Numbered from the stretch's first letter, positions 52,401-62,696 are shown. The stretch is DNA of 64,000 bases from Bos javanicus (GCF_032452875.1 NC_083880.1:62260829-62324828); one strand, 5' to 3'. Numbers and translations are program-made. The notes: a model not told the origin generated them from the letters alone.

Positions 52401-55400
52401 CCTCACCCCCTCCCATGCAGCCCCTCACAGGGGCACCTTTCATATCAGTTCCTGTGGTTTGATACGAAAAACACTTCATCCTCCTTACCAGACCTCAACC
52501 CAGCATGCTCCTCCCTATCCCTCTATTGCAGCCACTGCTTAATTTTTCACAGGCGTGATTCCTAACTGTAATTAGGCCTGTGGCCAGTCTCCCCTGCACA
52601 GACAGGGACAACTCTGTGGACCCCTACATTTGGAGGGGGACGGGTGGATGATGGCCTCCCCTTCCCACCTCAGCCTCTGTGGGAGAAAATGGAAAACCGT
52701 AACAAGAGCACCAGCCAGGCGGGTGAGGTTAGCAGGATATGCCCCCGACCAGAGCTGAAATCTACCCTCTGAAGAGTTTCTCAGGAAACTTGGGCTGGGC
52801 TGGTTGGTGAGGCAAGGTAGGTGGGAAGTCACTCACCTATTGACTTCAGGGCAAAGTCCGGCTTCTCAATGTAATCTCCTTGGATCATCTTTATTATTTT
52901 CTGGGTCATTTTTTGCTGCGAAGGCAGAAAACCCAAGCTGTGCAGTGGTGTGTTCTTACAGATCACGGTCCACAGCTCTGTTCACACCAGGTGACGAGTG
53001 GCCTCAGGACACCTTTTCGTCCCTGCCTGCTGGCCACTGCCTGGTCCATGCACAGGGCTGTCACATGCTGTGCTGTGAGGAGGTCCAGAGCCGCCCCCGT
53101 CCCATCCATGGGGTTTCCTCGGTGTTTTCACACCCTCTGGGATGCACTGTCATACATGCAGGACCAGGAGTCTCAGTCAAGTCCAGGGCAGGGGGCCTGG
53201 AGTCAGACAGACCTTTCCTGCTAACAATCCCTAGGCTAGTTACTGCCCCCGTGCACCCCCCTGCCCCCGAATCTTGATTTTCTCACTTTATGAAGTGAAC
53301 ATGTTAGTCACTCAGTCCTGTCTGACTCTTTGTGCCCCCATATAGCCCGGCCAAACCCCTCTGTCCTTGGGCTTTTACAGGCAAGAATACTGGAGTGAGT
53401 TGCCATTCCCTCTTCCAGGGGATCTTCCCGACTCAGGGATCGAACCCCGGTCTCCTGCATTGCAGGCAGGTTCTTTACAGTGTGAGCCACCAGAGAAACT
53501 GGAACAATAATCACATCCACCCCCTACTCTTGTTAGGATTAGAGCTAAGACTCATAAAGCTGTGACTATATGTCAGGACTGTCTTCAGTATGTTCATACT
53601 TATCCCCTCTCAGCAACCCTAGGAGGTATGTACTATTATTGCCCCCATTTTAAAGAGGAGAATATTGAGGCACAAAAAGGTAACTTGTCCAAGGTCACAT
53701 AGCTAGTGAGAGGCAGACCCGGAAACTCTGGTTCCAGAGTTCAGGTTCTTAACCTCTACATTGCCAGATAAAGATCGCAAAGCGTTGAGCACAGTTGGTG
53801 CTCAATAAATCACTGGCCACTATTTGATTAGATTTTTCACAAGAGTGTTGCTCAGTCACTAAGTTGCATCTAACTCTTTGTAACCACATGAACTGCAGCA
53901 TGCCAGGCTCCTCTGTCCTTCACTATCTCCTGGAGTTTGCTCTAATTCTTGTCCATTGATTCGACGTTGCTACCTACTACCCCCATTCTCCTTTTGCCTT
54001 CAATCTTTCCCAGCATCAGGGTCTTTCCCATGAGTTGGTTCTTTGCATCAGGTGGCCAAAGTATTGGAGTTTCAGCTTCAGCATCAATCCTTCCAATGAA
54101 TATTCAGGTTTGATTTCCTTTAGGATTGACTGGTTGGATCTCCTTGCAGTCTAAGGGACTCTCAAGAGTTCTCCAATACCACAATTCGAAAGCATCAATT
54201 CTCCGGAGCTTATCTTTCTTTATGGTCCAACTCTCATATTCGTACATGACTACTGTAAAAACCATAGCTTTGACTAGATGGACCTTTGTCAGCAAAGTGA
54301 TGACTCTGCTTTTTAATATGTTGTCTTGGTTTGTCATGGCCTTTCCTGGTGGCTCAGAGGGTAAAGGATCTGCCTGCAATGCGGGAGATGGGTTTGATCC
54401 CTGGGTTGGAAACATTCCCTGGAGGAGGGCTTGGCAACCCACTCCAGTATTCTTGCCTGGAAAATCCCCATGGACAGAGGAGCCTGGCGGGCTATAGTTC
54501 ATAGGACACGACTGAGTAACTAACACTTACACTTTCATTTTAGGTATGTCACAGCTTTCCTGCCAAGGAGCTAGTTGCAGTCACTGCTTGCAGTGATTTT
54601 GGAGCCCAAGAAAATAAAAGCTGTGCCTGCTTCCACTTTTTCCCCTTCTATTTCCCATAAGGTGATAGGACCAGATGCTGTGATCTTAGTTTTTTGAATG
54701 TTGAGTTTCAAGCCAGTTTTTTCACTCTTCTCTTTTCACCCTCTTCAAATTCTCTTTGGTTCGTCTTCACTTTCTGCCATTACAGTGGTATCATCTGCAT
54801 TTCTGAGGCTGCTGATACTTCTGCTGGCAATCTTGATCCAGCTTGGGATTCATCTAGCCTCGCATTGCACATGATATATTCGGCATATAAGTTAAATAAG
54901 CAGGGTGACAATATACAGCCTTGTTATACTCCTTTCCCAATTTTTAACCAGTCAGTTGTTCCATGTCCAGTTCTAACTGTTGCTTCTTTATCTCTGTAGA
55001 GGTTTCTCAGGAAACAAGTAAGGTGGTCTGGTATTCCCATCTCTTTAGTAATTTTCCAGTTTCTGATCCACATAGTCAAAGGCTTTAGCACAGTCAATGA
55101 AGCGGAAATAGATATTTTTCTGGAATTCCCTTGCTTTCTCTATGACCTAATGAACGTTGGTAATTTGATCTTGGTTCCTGTGCCTTCACGGAGTTCAGTT
55201 CAGTTCAGTCACTCAGTCGTGTCTGGCTCTTTGTGACCCCATGGACTGCAGCACACCAGGCTTCCCTGTCCATCACCAACTCCCAGAGCTTACTCAAACT
55301 CATGTCCATCGAGTCAGTGATGCCATTCAACCATCTCATCCTCTGCCGTCCCCTTCTCCTCCCGCCTTCAATCTTTCCCAGCATCAGGGTCTTTTCCAAC

Positions 55401-58400
55401 GAGTCAGTTCTTTGCATCAGGTGGCCAAAGTATTGGAGTTTCAACTTCAGCATCAGTCCCTCCAATGAATATTCAGGACTGATTTCCTTTAGGATTGACT
55501 GGTTGGATTTCCTTGTAGTCCAGGGGACTCTCAAGAGTCTTCTCCAGCATCACAATTTGAAAATATTGATTCTTTGGTGCTAAGCCTTCTTTATGGTCCA
55601 ACTCTCACATCCATACATGAATCCTGGAAAAACCATAGCTTTAACTAGACGGACCTTTGTTGGCAAAGTAATGATTCTGCTTTTTAATATGCTGTCTAGG
55701 TTGGTCATAACCTTTCTTCCAAGGAACAAACGTCTTTTAATTTCATGGCTGTAGTCACAATTTGCAGTGATTTTGGAGCCCAAGAAAATAAAGTTTCACA
55801 GAGTAGCAGATTGTATTTTCTTAAAATGATTGCAGACAGGCCTCTCGTTCCTTGCTCCTCCTTCTGTGTGACTTTGACACCCTTCTCATGGACACATGGG
55901 ACTTCAGTTCTCTCCCTATCCATCTGGGTGAGCCTGTGACTGATGGGAGTGATGCTATATGACCTGTGGGCTCAGTCCTAAAAGGTGAACCATCTGCTTC
56001 TGGGGGGACGTTCACTTTCTGAAGCCAGTTGCCGTGTTGTAAGGAAGGCCATGCCATACAAAGGGACCACCTATGGGCACTTTAGTCAACAGCCCTCAGT
56101 TCCCAGCTGACAGCCAGCATCAACCTCCACACAAGTGAATAAAGATTCCTCTAGATGATTCCAGACCCAGATATTGGGTCATCTCCAGCCTTCGTGCCTT
56201 CCCAGCTGAGGCCCCTGACGTCATGAAGCAGTGACAAACCATCTCCACTGCATCCTGTCTGAATTCTTGATTCACAGAATCTTTGGACATAATAAAATGG
56301 TTGTTCTGCACTACTAAGTTTTAGGATGGTAACTGGGTAACTAGCATAGTAGATAGAGTGTTGCTGCTGCTGCTGCTGCTAAGTCGCTTCAGTCGTGTCC
56401 GACTCTGTGGGACCCCATAGTTGGAAGCCCACCAGGCTCCCCGTCCTTGGGATTCTCCAGGCAAGAACACTGGAGTGGGTTGCCGTTTCCTTCTCCAATG
56501 CAGGAAAGTGAAAAGTGAAAGGGAAGTCGCTCAGTTGTGTCCGACTCCTAGCGACCCCATGGACTGCAGCCTACCAGGCTCCTCCATCCATGGGATTTTC
56601 CAGGCAAGAGTACTGGAGTGGGGTGCCATTGCCTTCTCCAGATAGAGTGTTACAGGGCAGTAATTATATTCTATTTGTTGATGTGGAAACAGACTCAGAG
56701 AGGTAAGAACTGAGCTCCTAAAGCTAAGAAAAGACTAAGAAAAGCTAAGAAAATTCTACATATAAGTGATATCATATGATATTTATCTTTCTTAAAGAAC
56801 ACGTTTCCACATTGAAAGGGTTTCCACATTGAAAGCCAAGTGTGGCTAACTCATAGGTACATTATTATGACATTTTAGATGTAAGGTAAGATGATGTAGG
56901 GCTTCTAGGTTAGATGTAGTAAGTTACCGAGAACCGATGGTCCCACTAAAAACAAGTAGAAAAAGCCAGATGGTTTGCTAAATCATGTTTTAATACCATC
57001 ATTGAGCTATGAAAGAAACAGGACCAGATGGACTAAAATTCTAGACAGGGGACAACCAATCTGAAATATGCTGACATTCTTAATCTCGGCGGCATTTGAT
57101 GATTCTGTGCATGGGTTGAGGATCTGGGGGCAGGGGCTGCTACTGACAAAAGAGAAAGCAGCGAAGTTGTTAGCATTTACATAGAGCAGGTAGAACGGAA
57201 TTGGACACTTAAGGAGCCTTGGCCATGGCTTATTTCCCTCATTAGATGTTAACTGGAATCCAAGACTATGTAAGAAGCTAAAGAGCTGCTTTAAAAGCTT
57301 CTGAAAAGCAGAATAAAATCTCCCAGTCTCACAGCGCTTAATAAGCAAAGTCCCTCCGAGGAAGGAGACGCCAAAACAAAGCAAGCAAGAGATTAAAGAC
57401 TCGGCACAGTGATTCTCCTTATTATTTGTCAGAATCACTGAAGGACTTGTTGAAACACAGAAAAGTTGGTTCCCATCCTTAGAGTATGTGATTCAGTAGG
57501 TCTGGGTGGGGTCCGTTAATTTGAATTTCTCACATTTTTCCAGGTAATGCTGATGCTGCTGAAATGGAGGCCACACTTTGAGAACTGCTGTCCTAGAGGA
57601 AATGCTGAGTCAGTACTGAGTAGCTACATCTGCTCTTCACTCCAGGGCACTAAACCAATTACAATCACAATGAGAGACTGAGAATCCAAGCTTGCCCCTG
57701 GCAGAGAAGACTGCCAATGGGGTCAGAGATTTTGTACCCAAAATTGGAAATTCAAAGTCCAGAAATAAATCCATATGTCCACAGTCAATTAATCTTTGAC
57801 AAAGGAGGCAAGGATATACAATAGAGAAAAGAGGTCTCTTCAGCAAGTGATTTTGGAAAAGCTGGAAGCCTCATTAAATCAATGAAATTAGAACACACTT
57901 TCACACCACACAAAAATAAAGTCAAGATGGTTTAGACTTAAATCTAAGACATGACACCATAAAACTCTTAGGAGAGAACATAGGCAAAACATTCTTTGAC
58001 ATAAATCATACCAATCATTTCCTTAGATCAGTCTCCCAAGGCAATAGAATTAAAAGCGAAAAAAAAAATCCCATGGACAGAGGAGCCTGCTGGGCTGCAG
58101 TCCATGGGGTCGCTAAGAATCGGACACGACTGAGCGACTTCACTTTCACTTTTCACTTTCCTGCATTGGAGAAGGAAATGGCAACCCACTCCAGTGTTCT
58201 TGCCTGGAGAATCCCGGGGACGGGGGAGCCTGGTGGGCTGCCATCTATGGGGTCGCACAGAGTCGGACACGACTGAAGTGACTTAGCAGCAGTAGCAGCA
58301 TCAAAGCAACAGCTTAGACTAGAACACAAGAGTGGAATTCTTTCAAAATCCTCAGGGGAAATTTTTCCTATCTATAATTCTATACCCAACCTAACTATCA

Positions 58401-61400
58401 ACAAGTGCAAGGGTAGAATAAAGATGTTTTCAAACATACATGTTCTAAAAAAAACTTAATACATACCTCTTATTTTATTCTTTCCCAGGAAGTTATTTGG
58501 GCATATGTTCCACTAAAACTTGGAATATGAGAAGCTGGACATCAAACAGAGAGGTCAGGTGTTTCGGGGCAGAATGGCTAGCAACTCACCTCATCGGACA
58601 TGGCTTCCATCTCTTGGAGCTTGGCAATGAGCTGGTTCAAGTGGCCTCGGAGGTCCTGGATTTCCCCAGTATGATGCCGCACCTTCTCTTGGTACATCCT
58701 TATGGGGAAGGAATGAGAACAGAGAGCAACTGATTTGTGATGCTGCTACTATCACAGTCAGCTTCTACCTCTGCCAGTCAGCACACAGAGAGCTAGCTTC
58801 TCATCTTCCCACTCTCATGGGCCCATCCCTGGACCTGCCCCCCAAATTCCTATCTCCAAGAATTTAGAGCAGTGAGCATTACTCATGCCCTTACTTCTGC
58901 TTGGACTGTCTGACTATCCCTAAACCCAACTCATTCCTTCTGAATATTGGAGTATTTTTTTTCATTTAAGGATGCTGCCATGGGTGTATCTTGGTTAAAA
59001 TTTCTTCTCAGCTACCATTTGCTGGGGCTTTCCCAAGTGGCTCAGTGGTAAAGAATCCAGCTGCCAAGCAGGAGACACGAGTTCTTTCCCTGGATGGGGA
59101 AGATCCCCTGGAGAAGGAAATGGCAACTCACTCCAGTGTTCTTGCTTGGGAAATCCAATGGACAGGGCAGGTTATAGTCCATGAGGTTACAAAGAGCTGG
59201 ACAGGACTTATGACTAAACAACAGTAACAACCAAAACCATCTGCTGAACACTAACTATGGGTCAGGAACTATTCATGACATTTTCTTTAATATCCATGAT
59301 TACCAAGAACAAGCTGGGTGTTATGCTTTATTTCATAAAGGAGAAGAAGTGAAGTGACTTGTATAAGTTTAGCCAGGTAGGAGGTATGGGAGCTGGGATT
59401 TAAGCCCAAATTGTTCTGGCAGACCCCATATTCTTAGCCAGTAGATCTTGGCTATAGCTCTGGTTTTTAGGTAACATTAGGACTATTTAGCAGATTCTTC
59501 TTACCTCAAGCTCTGCAGTGGACTATCTATGCTGTCTTCCTGGTGGGATATTGAGGAAAGCAAGGGATCTCCTTCAGATGGCCTAATCTGGGCCCAGTAG
59601 AATTTCATCAATCCATCCTCCCACAGTCATAAATCCAGCCATTCATCCACTTTCCTATTTTTTCCCACCTGCCATCCATTCAAAATCCAATTTACCCTCC
59701 TTTTTGCTCATTCATCTGCATACACTTCCATCAAACCTCCCACCCATCTACCATCCTATTCATCCCCCTTTCCCATCAGTCTGCTCCTTCATTTATCCAA
59801 TCTTTCTTATCCATCCACCTTACCTTATCCATCGACCCTTTCATCAGTCCATGCATGCATGCATCCATCTACCCTCCTGTCTATCCACTGTCCCACTCAG
59901 CTATCCATTCATCTATCTATCCATCCATCCATTTACTCACCCTTATCCCATCTGCCCTCCCATCCATCCACTCTCTCATCTGTACCTTCTTCCATTCATT
60001 CATCCATCTATCCCACTATCCATTTCCCACATCCTTACATCCATCACTTCCATCCCGCCTCCAATCACACCCCATCTGGCCATCTAAATGTCCAGAATTG
60101 ATCATGTTCACCTTGTACCAGGTGTTGAGGTGGACATTGCTGGAGTGAATCAGATCTGACTCTGTCTTCAAGGACTCTCAATACAGTTGGGAAAGCAATT
60201 ATGATTACAGAAAATTGTGGAAGAGTAGAGGGGAATGTGACCACCTCTGCTTAGGTATTTCTGGAGGAGAGGGAAGCATATGACAGAGTTCATTCATAAG
60301 GGGAGAAGAAGAGAGGGAAGGACAGGTTCATCAGATCTCTTCTATCAAGGCCTTCTGACTCTGCTGTCCTCAGACAGGGAGCTCTGGCCACTGATTTCTC
60401 CTCCTTCTTCTCCAGGAACCACAAAGTAAAGGTCTCATCTCATTTGAGCAAAAGAACTAACTGCCTTGAGTAGAGAGAGAAATGTGTTCTTTGGCCACAC
60501 CATCCCATTGTAGGTGGGGGCCTTGATAAAGGAAAGATGGGTCACCTCTGGGAAACAGTGACAGGAGAGGATCCTGGAGGAGGAACTATGCATCTGGTCC
60601 TTGAAAGTCACATTTTGACGGGAGAGATGGTTCCAGGAGGGGAACAAGACAAAGGCAGAGATTTGTATCTGGAATGAGTCAGCAACTGAGTAGGGTCCAG
60701 AAGTGGTAAGAGGGGAAGGAACTTATGAAGGTGACATTGACCGGTTAGGGTGAGGCCAGTCAGGGGTGGGGCCTGAAGAGAGTACGCACTTACCTGCCAG
60801 ATGTCCATTTTGGACGGTAAGTGCACAGAAAACATCCAAAATCCTGTGGGAGTCGGGGAACAAGAATGAGCATTTAGGATGAAAGCTTAAGAGCTTACAT
60901 CTTAGGCTTTGGAGTTAAGACTTCTAGATTTAAATCTAAGCCTTGCCACTTCCTAGCACTGTGCAGTTTTGGGAGAAGTTACTTAATCCCTCTATGCATT
61001 AGTTTACTCCTCTGTAAAATGGGAATAACAGTAAAATCCACTTTATGATCCAATGATATCATATATGCATATCAGCTCACATAAACCAAGTAATCTATGT
61101 TTCCTCTTCCTCTCCAGTCTTAATCCTACTGGGGATAATTGGCAAAAAGAAGGAAAAGGGGTGGTCCCCCTTGCATTTTATGATTTCTGTGCTGTCTGAA
61201 ATCTCATTATTCAGGTCATTATTATATACCTTTAAAATATATTTGTTGTTTTTAAATAGAACAGAATAGAACTTCAAAGAAAAGAATGGAACTTCCTCAA
61301 TCTGATAAAAGTTGTTTATGAGCCACAGCTAACATCATGCTTAATGGTGAAATACTGGAGGTTTTCTTCCTAAGATCAGGAGTAAGACAAGGTGTCTGCT

Positions 61401-62333
61401 CTTAAAATTTCTTTTCTTTTTTTTTTTTTGATCCTATGAAGCTTGCAGGATCTTAGTTTCCCTGACCAGGGATTGAACCCAGGCCCTGGCAGCAAAAGCA
61501 CCGAGTCCTAACCACTGGACCACCAAAGAATTCCCTGCTCTTGCTGTTTCTATTTAACATTATTTTGGGATTTGAGCCAGGTCAATTAGTTAAGAAAAAG
61601 AAATAAAAGGCAGATGACATGATGTTGCATATAGAAATCTTAAAGTATTCAAGACTGGGTGTCTTGCCCAGTGTTAGCAGTAACACATGAGTTCAGCAAG
61701 GTTGCAGGATACAAGATCAGTACACAAAAGTCAGTTGTACAATTGACCTTTGGCATTATTTTAAAAAGTCTTATCTGTTGGATTATGTTGTCCAGGAATT
61801 TCTAATTTCTTAGCAAATTCTCTTCCTTCTCTTTCCCTCAACCCCCACCTGGTGGTGTATTTAAGTAGAAGGAGGAGATTTCTTTGTTTGAGAAAGCAAA
61901 GCTGTAATGTGAGAGGTGGTGGTGTTGGCTGGAAGGAAGCCACAAAAACTGAGAGAGAAAGAGAGAGGGAGAAAGAGGGAGGGAGGGAGAGGGAAAAGAA
62001 GAAGAGGAAGAATAAGAATATTATATAATACAGTTTGGGGAGAACCTTACAGTTTTCAAAGTTTTTCTTAGCTTTCAAACATTTTCCTTGGACATCATTT
62101 TATCCTCACAGCAACACTCATTAGGCAGATGAGGATACTGGGGTTCCCAGAGGGACAGTGTCGGGCACAGTGTCACATAGCTGGTGCCACAGCTCTTTCC
62201 CTCCCCAGGATGGGCACGAGCCCAGGGTTAGGTACCTCCACCTGGAATGGGACAGGGCCCTGGACACGTACCAAAAGCACAGAGGATCAGAACGCCTGCT
62301 TTTTCTATCAGCTTGTGGATGAACAGCTTGTAT
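49345..62333 (-). CDS. SUN5: SUN5 (SPAG4L), SUN-domain protein of the sperm head-tail junction (3' nine coding exons, 5' incomplete)
   Basis: Minus-strand join, 5' to 3': 62333-62272, 60843-60794, 59539-59505, 58698-58590, 52915-52837, 51917-51802, 51293-51126, 50621-50535, 49476-49345. All phases agree and give 278 residues after a split codon. Residues 12-27 form a hydrophobic membrane helix, residues 48-100 a coiled coil, and residues 112-270 a SUN domain with the PGNCWAF and NWGNPRFTCLYRVRVHG motifs. By family knowledge, SUN proteins span the inner nuclear membrane, trimerise by the coiled coil and bind KASH proteins. SUN5 is testis-specific, and its loss in men and mice detaches sperm heads. 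The cysteines in GNCWAF and FTCLYR match the conserved intradomain disulphide pair of SUN2. One intron has a GC donor. N-terminal nucleoplasmic exons lie beyond 64,000. Confidence 0.93.
50535..50621 (-). CDS. SUN5: SUN5 exon: SUN domain part 3
   Basis: Acceptor GATTCTCCAG, donor GTACCT. It encodes 29 residues beginning GMEGSPKEEVFLGAF and ending IIQTFQLQ, matching the F-x-F-x-x-x-x-x-I-Q-x-F strand of SUN domains. Confidence 0.93.
51126..51293 (-). CDS. SUN5: SUN5 exon: SUN domain core
   Basis: Acceptor GCCGCTTCCAG, donor GTGAGC. It encodes PNVTPGNCWAFSGDRGQV, then LSNLTLQHIPKTISLSGS and APKDFVIY. PGNCWAF and APKDF are hallmark SUN-domain motifs. Phase 0 on both sides. Confidence 0.94.
51294..51801 (-). 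other. SUN5: SUN5 intron with apparent GC-AG borders
   Basis: The minus strand reads GAG|GCAGGAGG at the 5' border and CTTCCAG|CCC at the 3' border. Many GGG runs follow the donor. No canonical GT gives a phase-correct, SUN-like join. Confidence 0.75.
51802..51917 (-). CDS. SUN5: SUN5 exon: SUN domain part 1 (KASH-lid region)
   Basis: Acceptor CTCCCACACAG. It encodes ASIDFEQTSATYNHDKA and YWNWIRLWNYAQPPDVIL, ending in a Glu codon. The next minus-strand bases are GCAGGA, so the donor appears to be GC. Extending to a later GT would insert residues at a place where SUN domains have none. Confidence 0.88.
52837..52915 (-). CDS. SUN5: SUN5 exon: coiled coil to SUN domain transition
   Basis: Acceptor CTTCGCAG, donor GTGAGT. 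It encodes QKMTQKIIKMIQGDY and EKPDFALKSIG. The end matches the alpha-helix and first strand that precede a SUN domain. Confidence 0.92.
53292..53501 (-). repeat. Bov-tA SINE, antisense
   Basis: GAAGTGAACATGTTAGTCACTC, GGCAAGAATACTGGAGTGAG, GGGATCTTCCCGAC, GGGATCGAACCC. Confidence 0.9.
53590..53775 (-). repeat. MIR SINE, antisense
   Basis: CCCATTTTAAAGAGGAGAA, GGTAACTTGTCCAAGGTCAC, GTTCTTAACCTCTAC in order. Confidence 0.75.
53845..55190 (-). repeat. BovB LINE fragment, antisense, split by Bov-tA
   Basis: CTCAGTCACTAAGTTGC to GCACATGATATATTC and GGTGGTCTGGTATTCCC, about 1.15 kb without the inserted SINE. The RT end is recognisable but carries stops. Confidence 0.92.
54338..54540 (+). repeat. 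Bov-tA SINE nested in BovB
   Basis: GGCCTTTCCTGGTGGCTCAG, GACAGAGGAGCCTGGCG, ending GAGTAACTAACAC. The flanks GGTTTGTCAT and GGTATGTCAC are probable diverged duplications. Confidence 0.9.
55192..55800 (-). repeat. Second BovB LINE 3' fragment, antisense
   Basis: Starts with (AGTTC)n-type repeats of the BovB 3' end, then the same 3' series again to AAAATAAAGTTTCAC. It is placed directly after the previous BovB. Confidence 0.92.
56363..56639 (-). repeat. Dimeric Bov-A2 SINE, antisense, perfect 12-bp duplication
   Basis: (GCT)6 start, two half units, ending CCATTGCCTTCTCC. AGATAGAGTGTT flanks it at 56351-56362 and 56640-56651. 277 bases. Confidence 0.96.
56652..57735. other. SUN5 intron, unique with short tandem repeats
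   Basis: No exon seen. Contains an AAGCTAAGAAA-type tandem (56718-56753) and a 17-base period repeat (56803-56835). Confidence 0.55.
57735..58065 (+). repeat. Decayed L1 ORF2 3' fragment, sense
   Basis: AATTAATCTTTGACAAAGGAGG, GAAAAGAGGTCTCTTCAGC, ATAAAACTCTTAGGAGAGAAC are L1 ORF2 landmarks with stops. Confidence 0.85.
58068..58299 (+). repeat. Bov-A2 SINE, 5' truncated dimer
   Basis: AATCCCATGGACAGAGGAGCC, the GACTTCACTTTCACTTTTC linker, the second unit, and a (CAG)n tail. Confidence 0.92.
58590..58698 (-). CDS. SUN5: SUN5 exon: coiled coil
   Basis: Acceptor TTCCCCATAAG, donor GTGAGT. It encodes MYQEKVRHHTGEIQDL and LNQLIAKLQEMEAMSDE with heptad-spaced Leu/Ile/Met, typical of the SUN trimerisation coiled coil. 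Confidence 0.92.
59023..59222 (+). repeat. Bov-tA SINE
   Basis: GGGGCTTTCCCAAGTGGCTC, GATGGGGAAGATCCCCTGG, CCAGTGTTCTTGCTTGGG. Confidence 0.9.
59265..59445 (-). repeat. MIR SINE, antisense
   Basis: GGAGAAGAAGTGAAGTGAC, GGAGCTGGGATTTAAGCCC, TTCTTAGCCAG in order; diverged. Confidence 0.65.
59505..59539 (-). CDS. SUN5: SUN5 35-bp small exon
   Basis: Acceptor CAATATCCCACCAG, donor GTAAGA. It encodes EDSIDSPLQSL plus two bases of an Arg codon. The short length and both phases fit the neighbouring exons exactly. Confidence 0.88.
59620..60065. repeat. Degenerate (ATCC)n microsatellite
   Basis: About 440 bases dominated by CATCCATCCATC and CATTCATCCATC motifs on the plus strand, pure over short stretches around 59850-59935. 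Confidence 0.88.
60794..60843 (-). CDS. SUN5: SUN5 exon: end of transmembrane helix
   Basis: Acceptor CCGACTCCCACAG, donor GTAAGT. It encodes FWMFSVHLPSKMDIWQ. Joined with the previous exon it gives LILCAFGFWMFSVHL, one membrane span cut by an intron. Confidence 0.9.
60895..61080 (+). repeat. MIR SINE
   Basis: GGCTTTGGAGTTAAGACTTC, GCCACTTCCTAGCACTGTG, CTCTGTAAAATGGGAATAAC in order. Confidence 0.8.
61300..61755 (+). repeat. Decayed L1 ORF2 fragment, sense, split by a SINE
   Basis: CACAGCTAACATCATGCTTAA, CTAAGATCAGGAGTAAGAC, then CAGATGACATGATGTTGC and GTTGCAGGATACAAGATC are L1 reverse-transcriptase region landmarks. Confidence 0.88.
61404..61534 (-). repeat. CHR-type tRNA SINE in L1, 8-bp duplication
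   Basis: Poly-T start, GACCAGGGATTGAACCCAGG, ending CCACCAAAGAATTCC. CTGCTCTT flanks it at 61396-61403 and 61535-61542. Confidence 0.9.
61946..62015. repeat. Purine-rich (GA)n tract
   Basis: About 70 bases almost wholly A and G on the plus strand (GAGAGAGAAAGAGAGAGGG and similar). Confidence 0.85.
62080..62185 (-). repeat. MIR SINE remnant, antisense
   Basis: TATCCTCACAGCAACACTC, GCAGATGAGGATACTGG, GTGTCACATAGCTGG. Confidence 0.6.
62272..62333 (-). CDS. SUN5: SUN5 exon: start of transmembrane helix
   Basis: Minus-strand acceptor TCTGTCTTGCAG, donor GTACGT. It encodes YKLFIHKLIEKAGVLILCAF. The hydrophobic end continues into the next exon. It starts with one base of a split codon, so more exons lie upstream of the window edge. 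Confidence 0.88.
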
Positions 62334-62339
62334 CTGCAA

Positions 62340-62690
62340 GACAGAGAAGTGATGGTCAAGGTGAGGCAGGGCTTTGCACAGGCTGGACAGTCTCAGCCTG
62401 GCCCTTGCCCTGAACGCACCCCGAGAAGCACATTCCTATCTGGGCCATGACACTCTCTCCAAGATGCTGGCCATGTTCTGTGGCTCCACAGCATCTCTGA
62501 GGAAAGAAAGCCCTTAGCCCAGTATCTCTGGCCATCAGAGATCAACTCATAGTGTTCACCCACATCCTCCTCACTCTCTCCCTCCATTTACGTACTGTTT
62601 GCCCCTTTCCAGCTTCTCCCCCAGTAAATGCATCCTTCAGGGCTTAGTTTAAATGTGCCCTCTGCCTACAAGCTCCAGGCTCAACACCCC
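62340..62690. other. SUN5 intron, unique sequence
   Basis: No further SUN5 exon is found here; upstream exons must lie beyond the window. Confidence 0.55.
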
Positions 62691-62696
62691 CAGCTT

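Larger units (their letters stand above)
52916..58589. other. Largest visible SUN5 intron, mostly retroelements
   Basis: 5.7 kb. No exon seen. Contains Bov-tA, MIR, two BovB fragments, dimeric Bov-A2 copies and an L1 fragment, listed separately. Confidence 0.75.

Noticed and set aside
59704..60148. Open frames rich in Ile/His/Pro/Ser
   Set aside because: They are translations of the (ATCC)n microsatellite.
62393..62587. Minus-strand frame upstream of SUN5 as the missing N-terminal exon
   Set aside because: It has no resemblance to the expected SUN5 N-terminal region and no suitable splice sites in phase.
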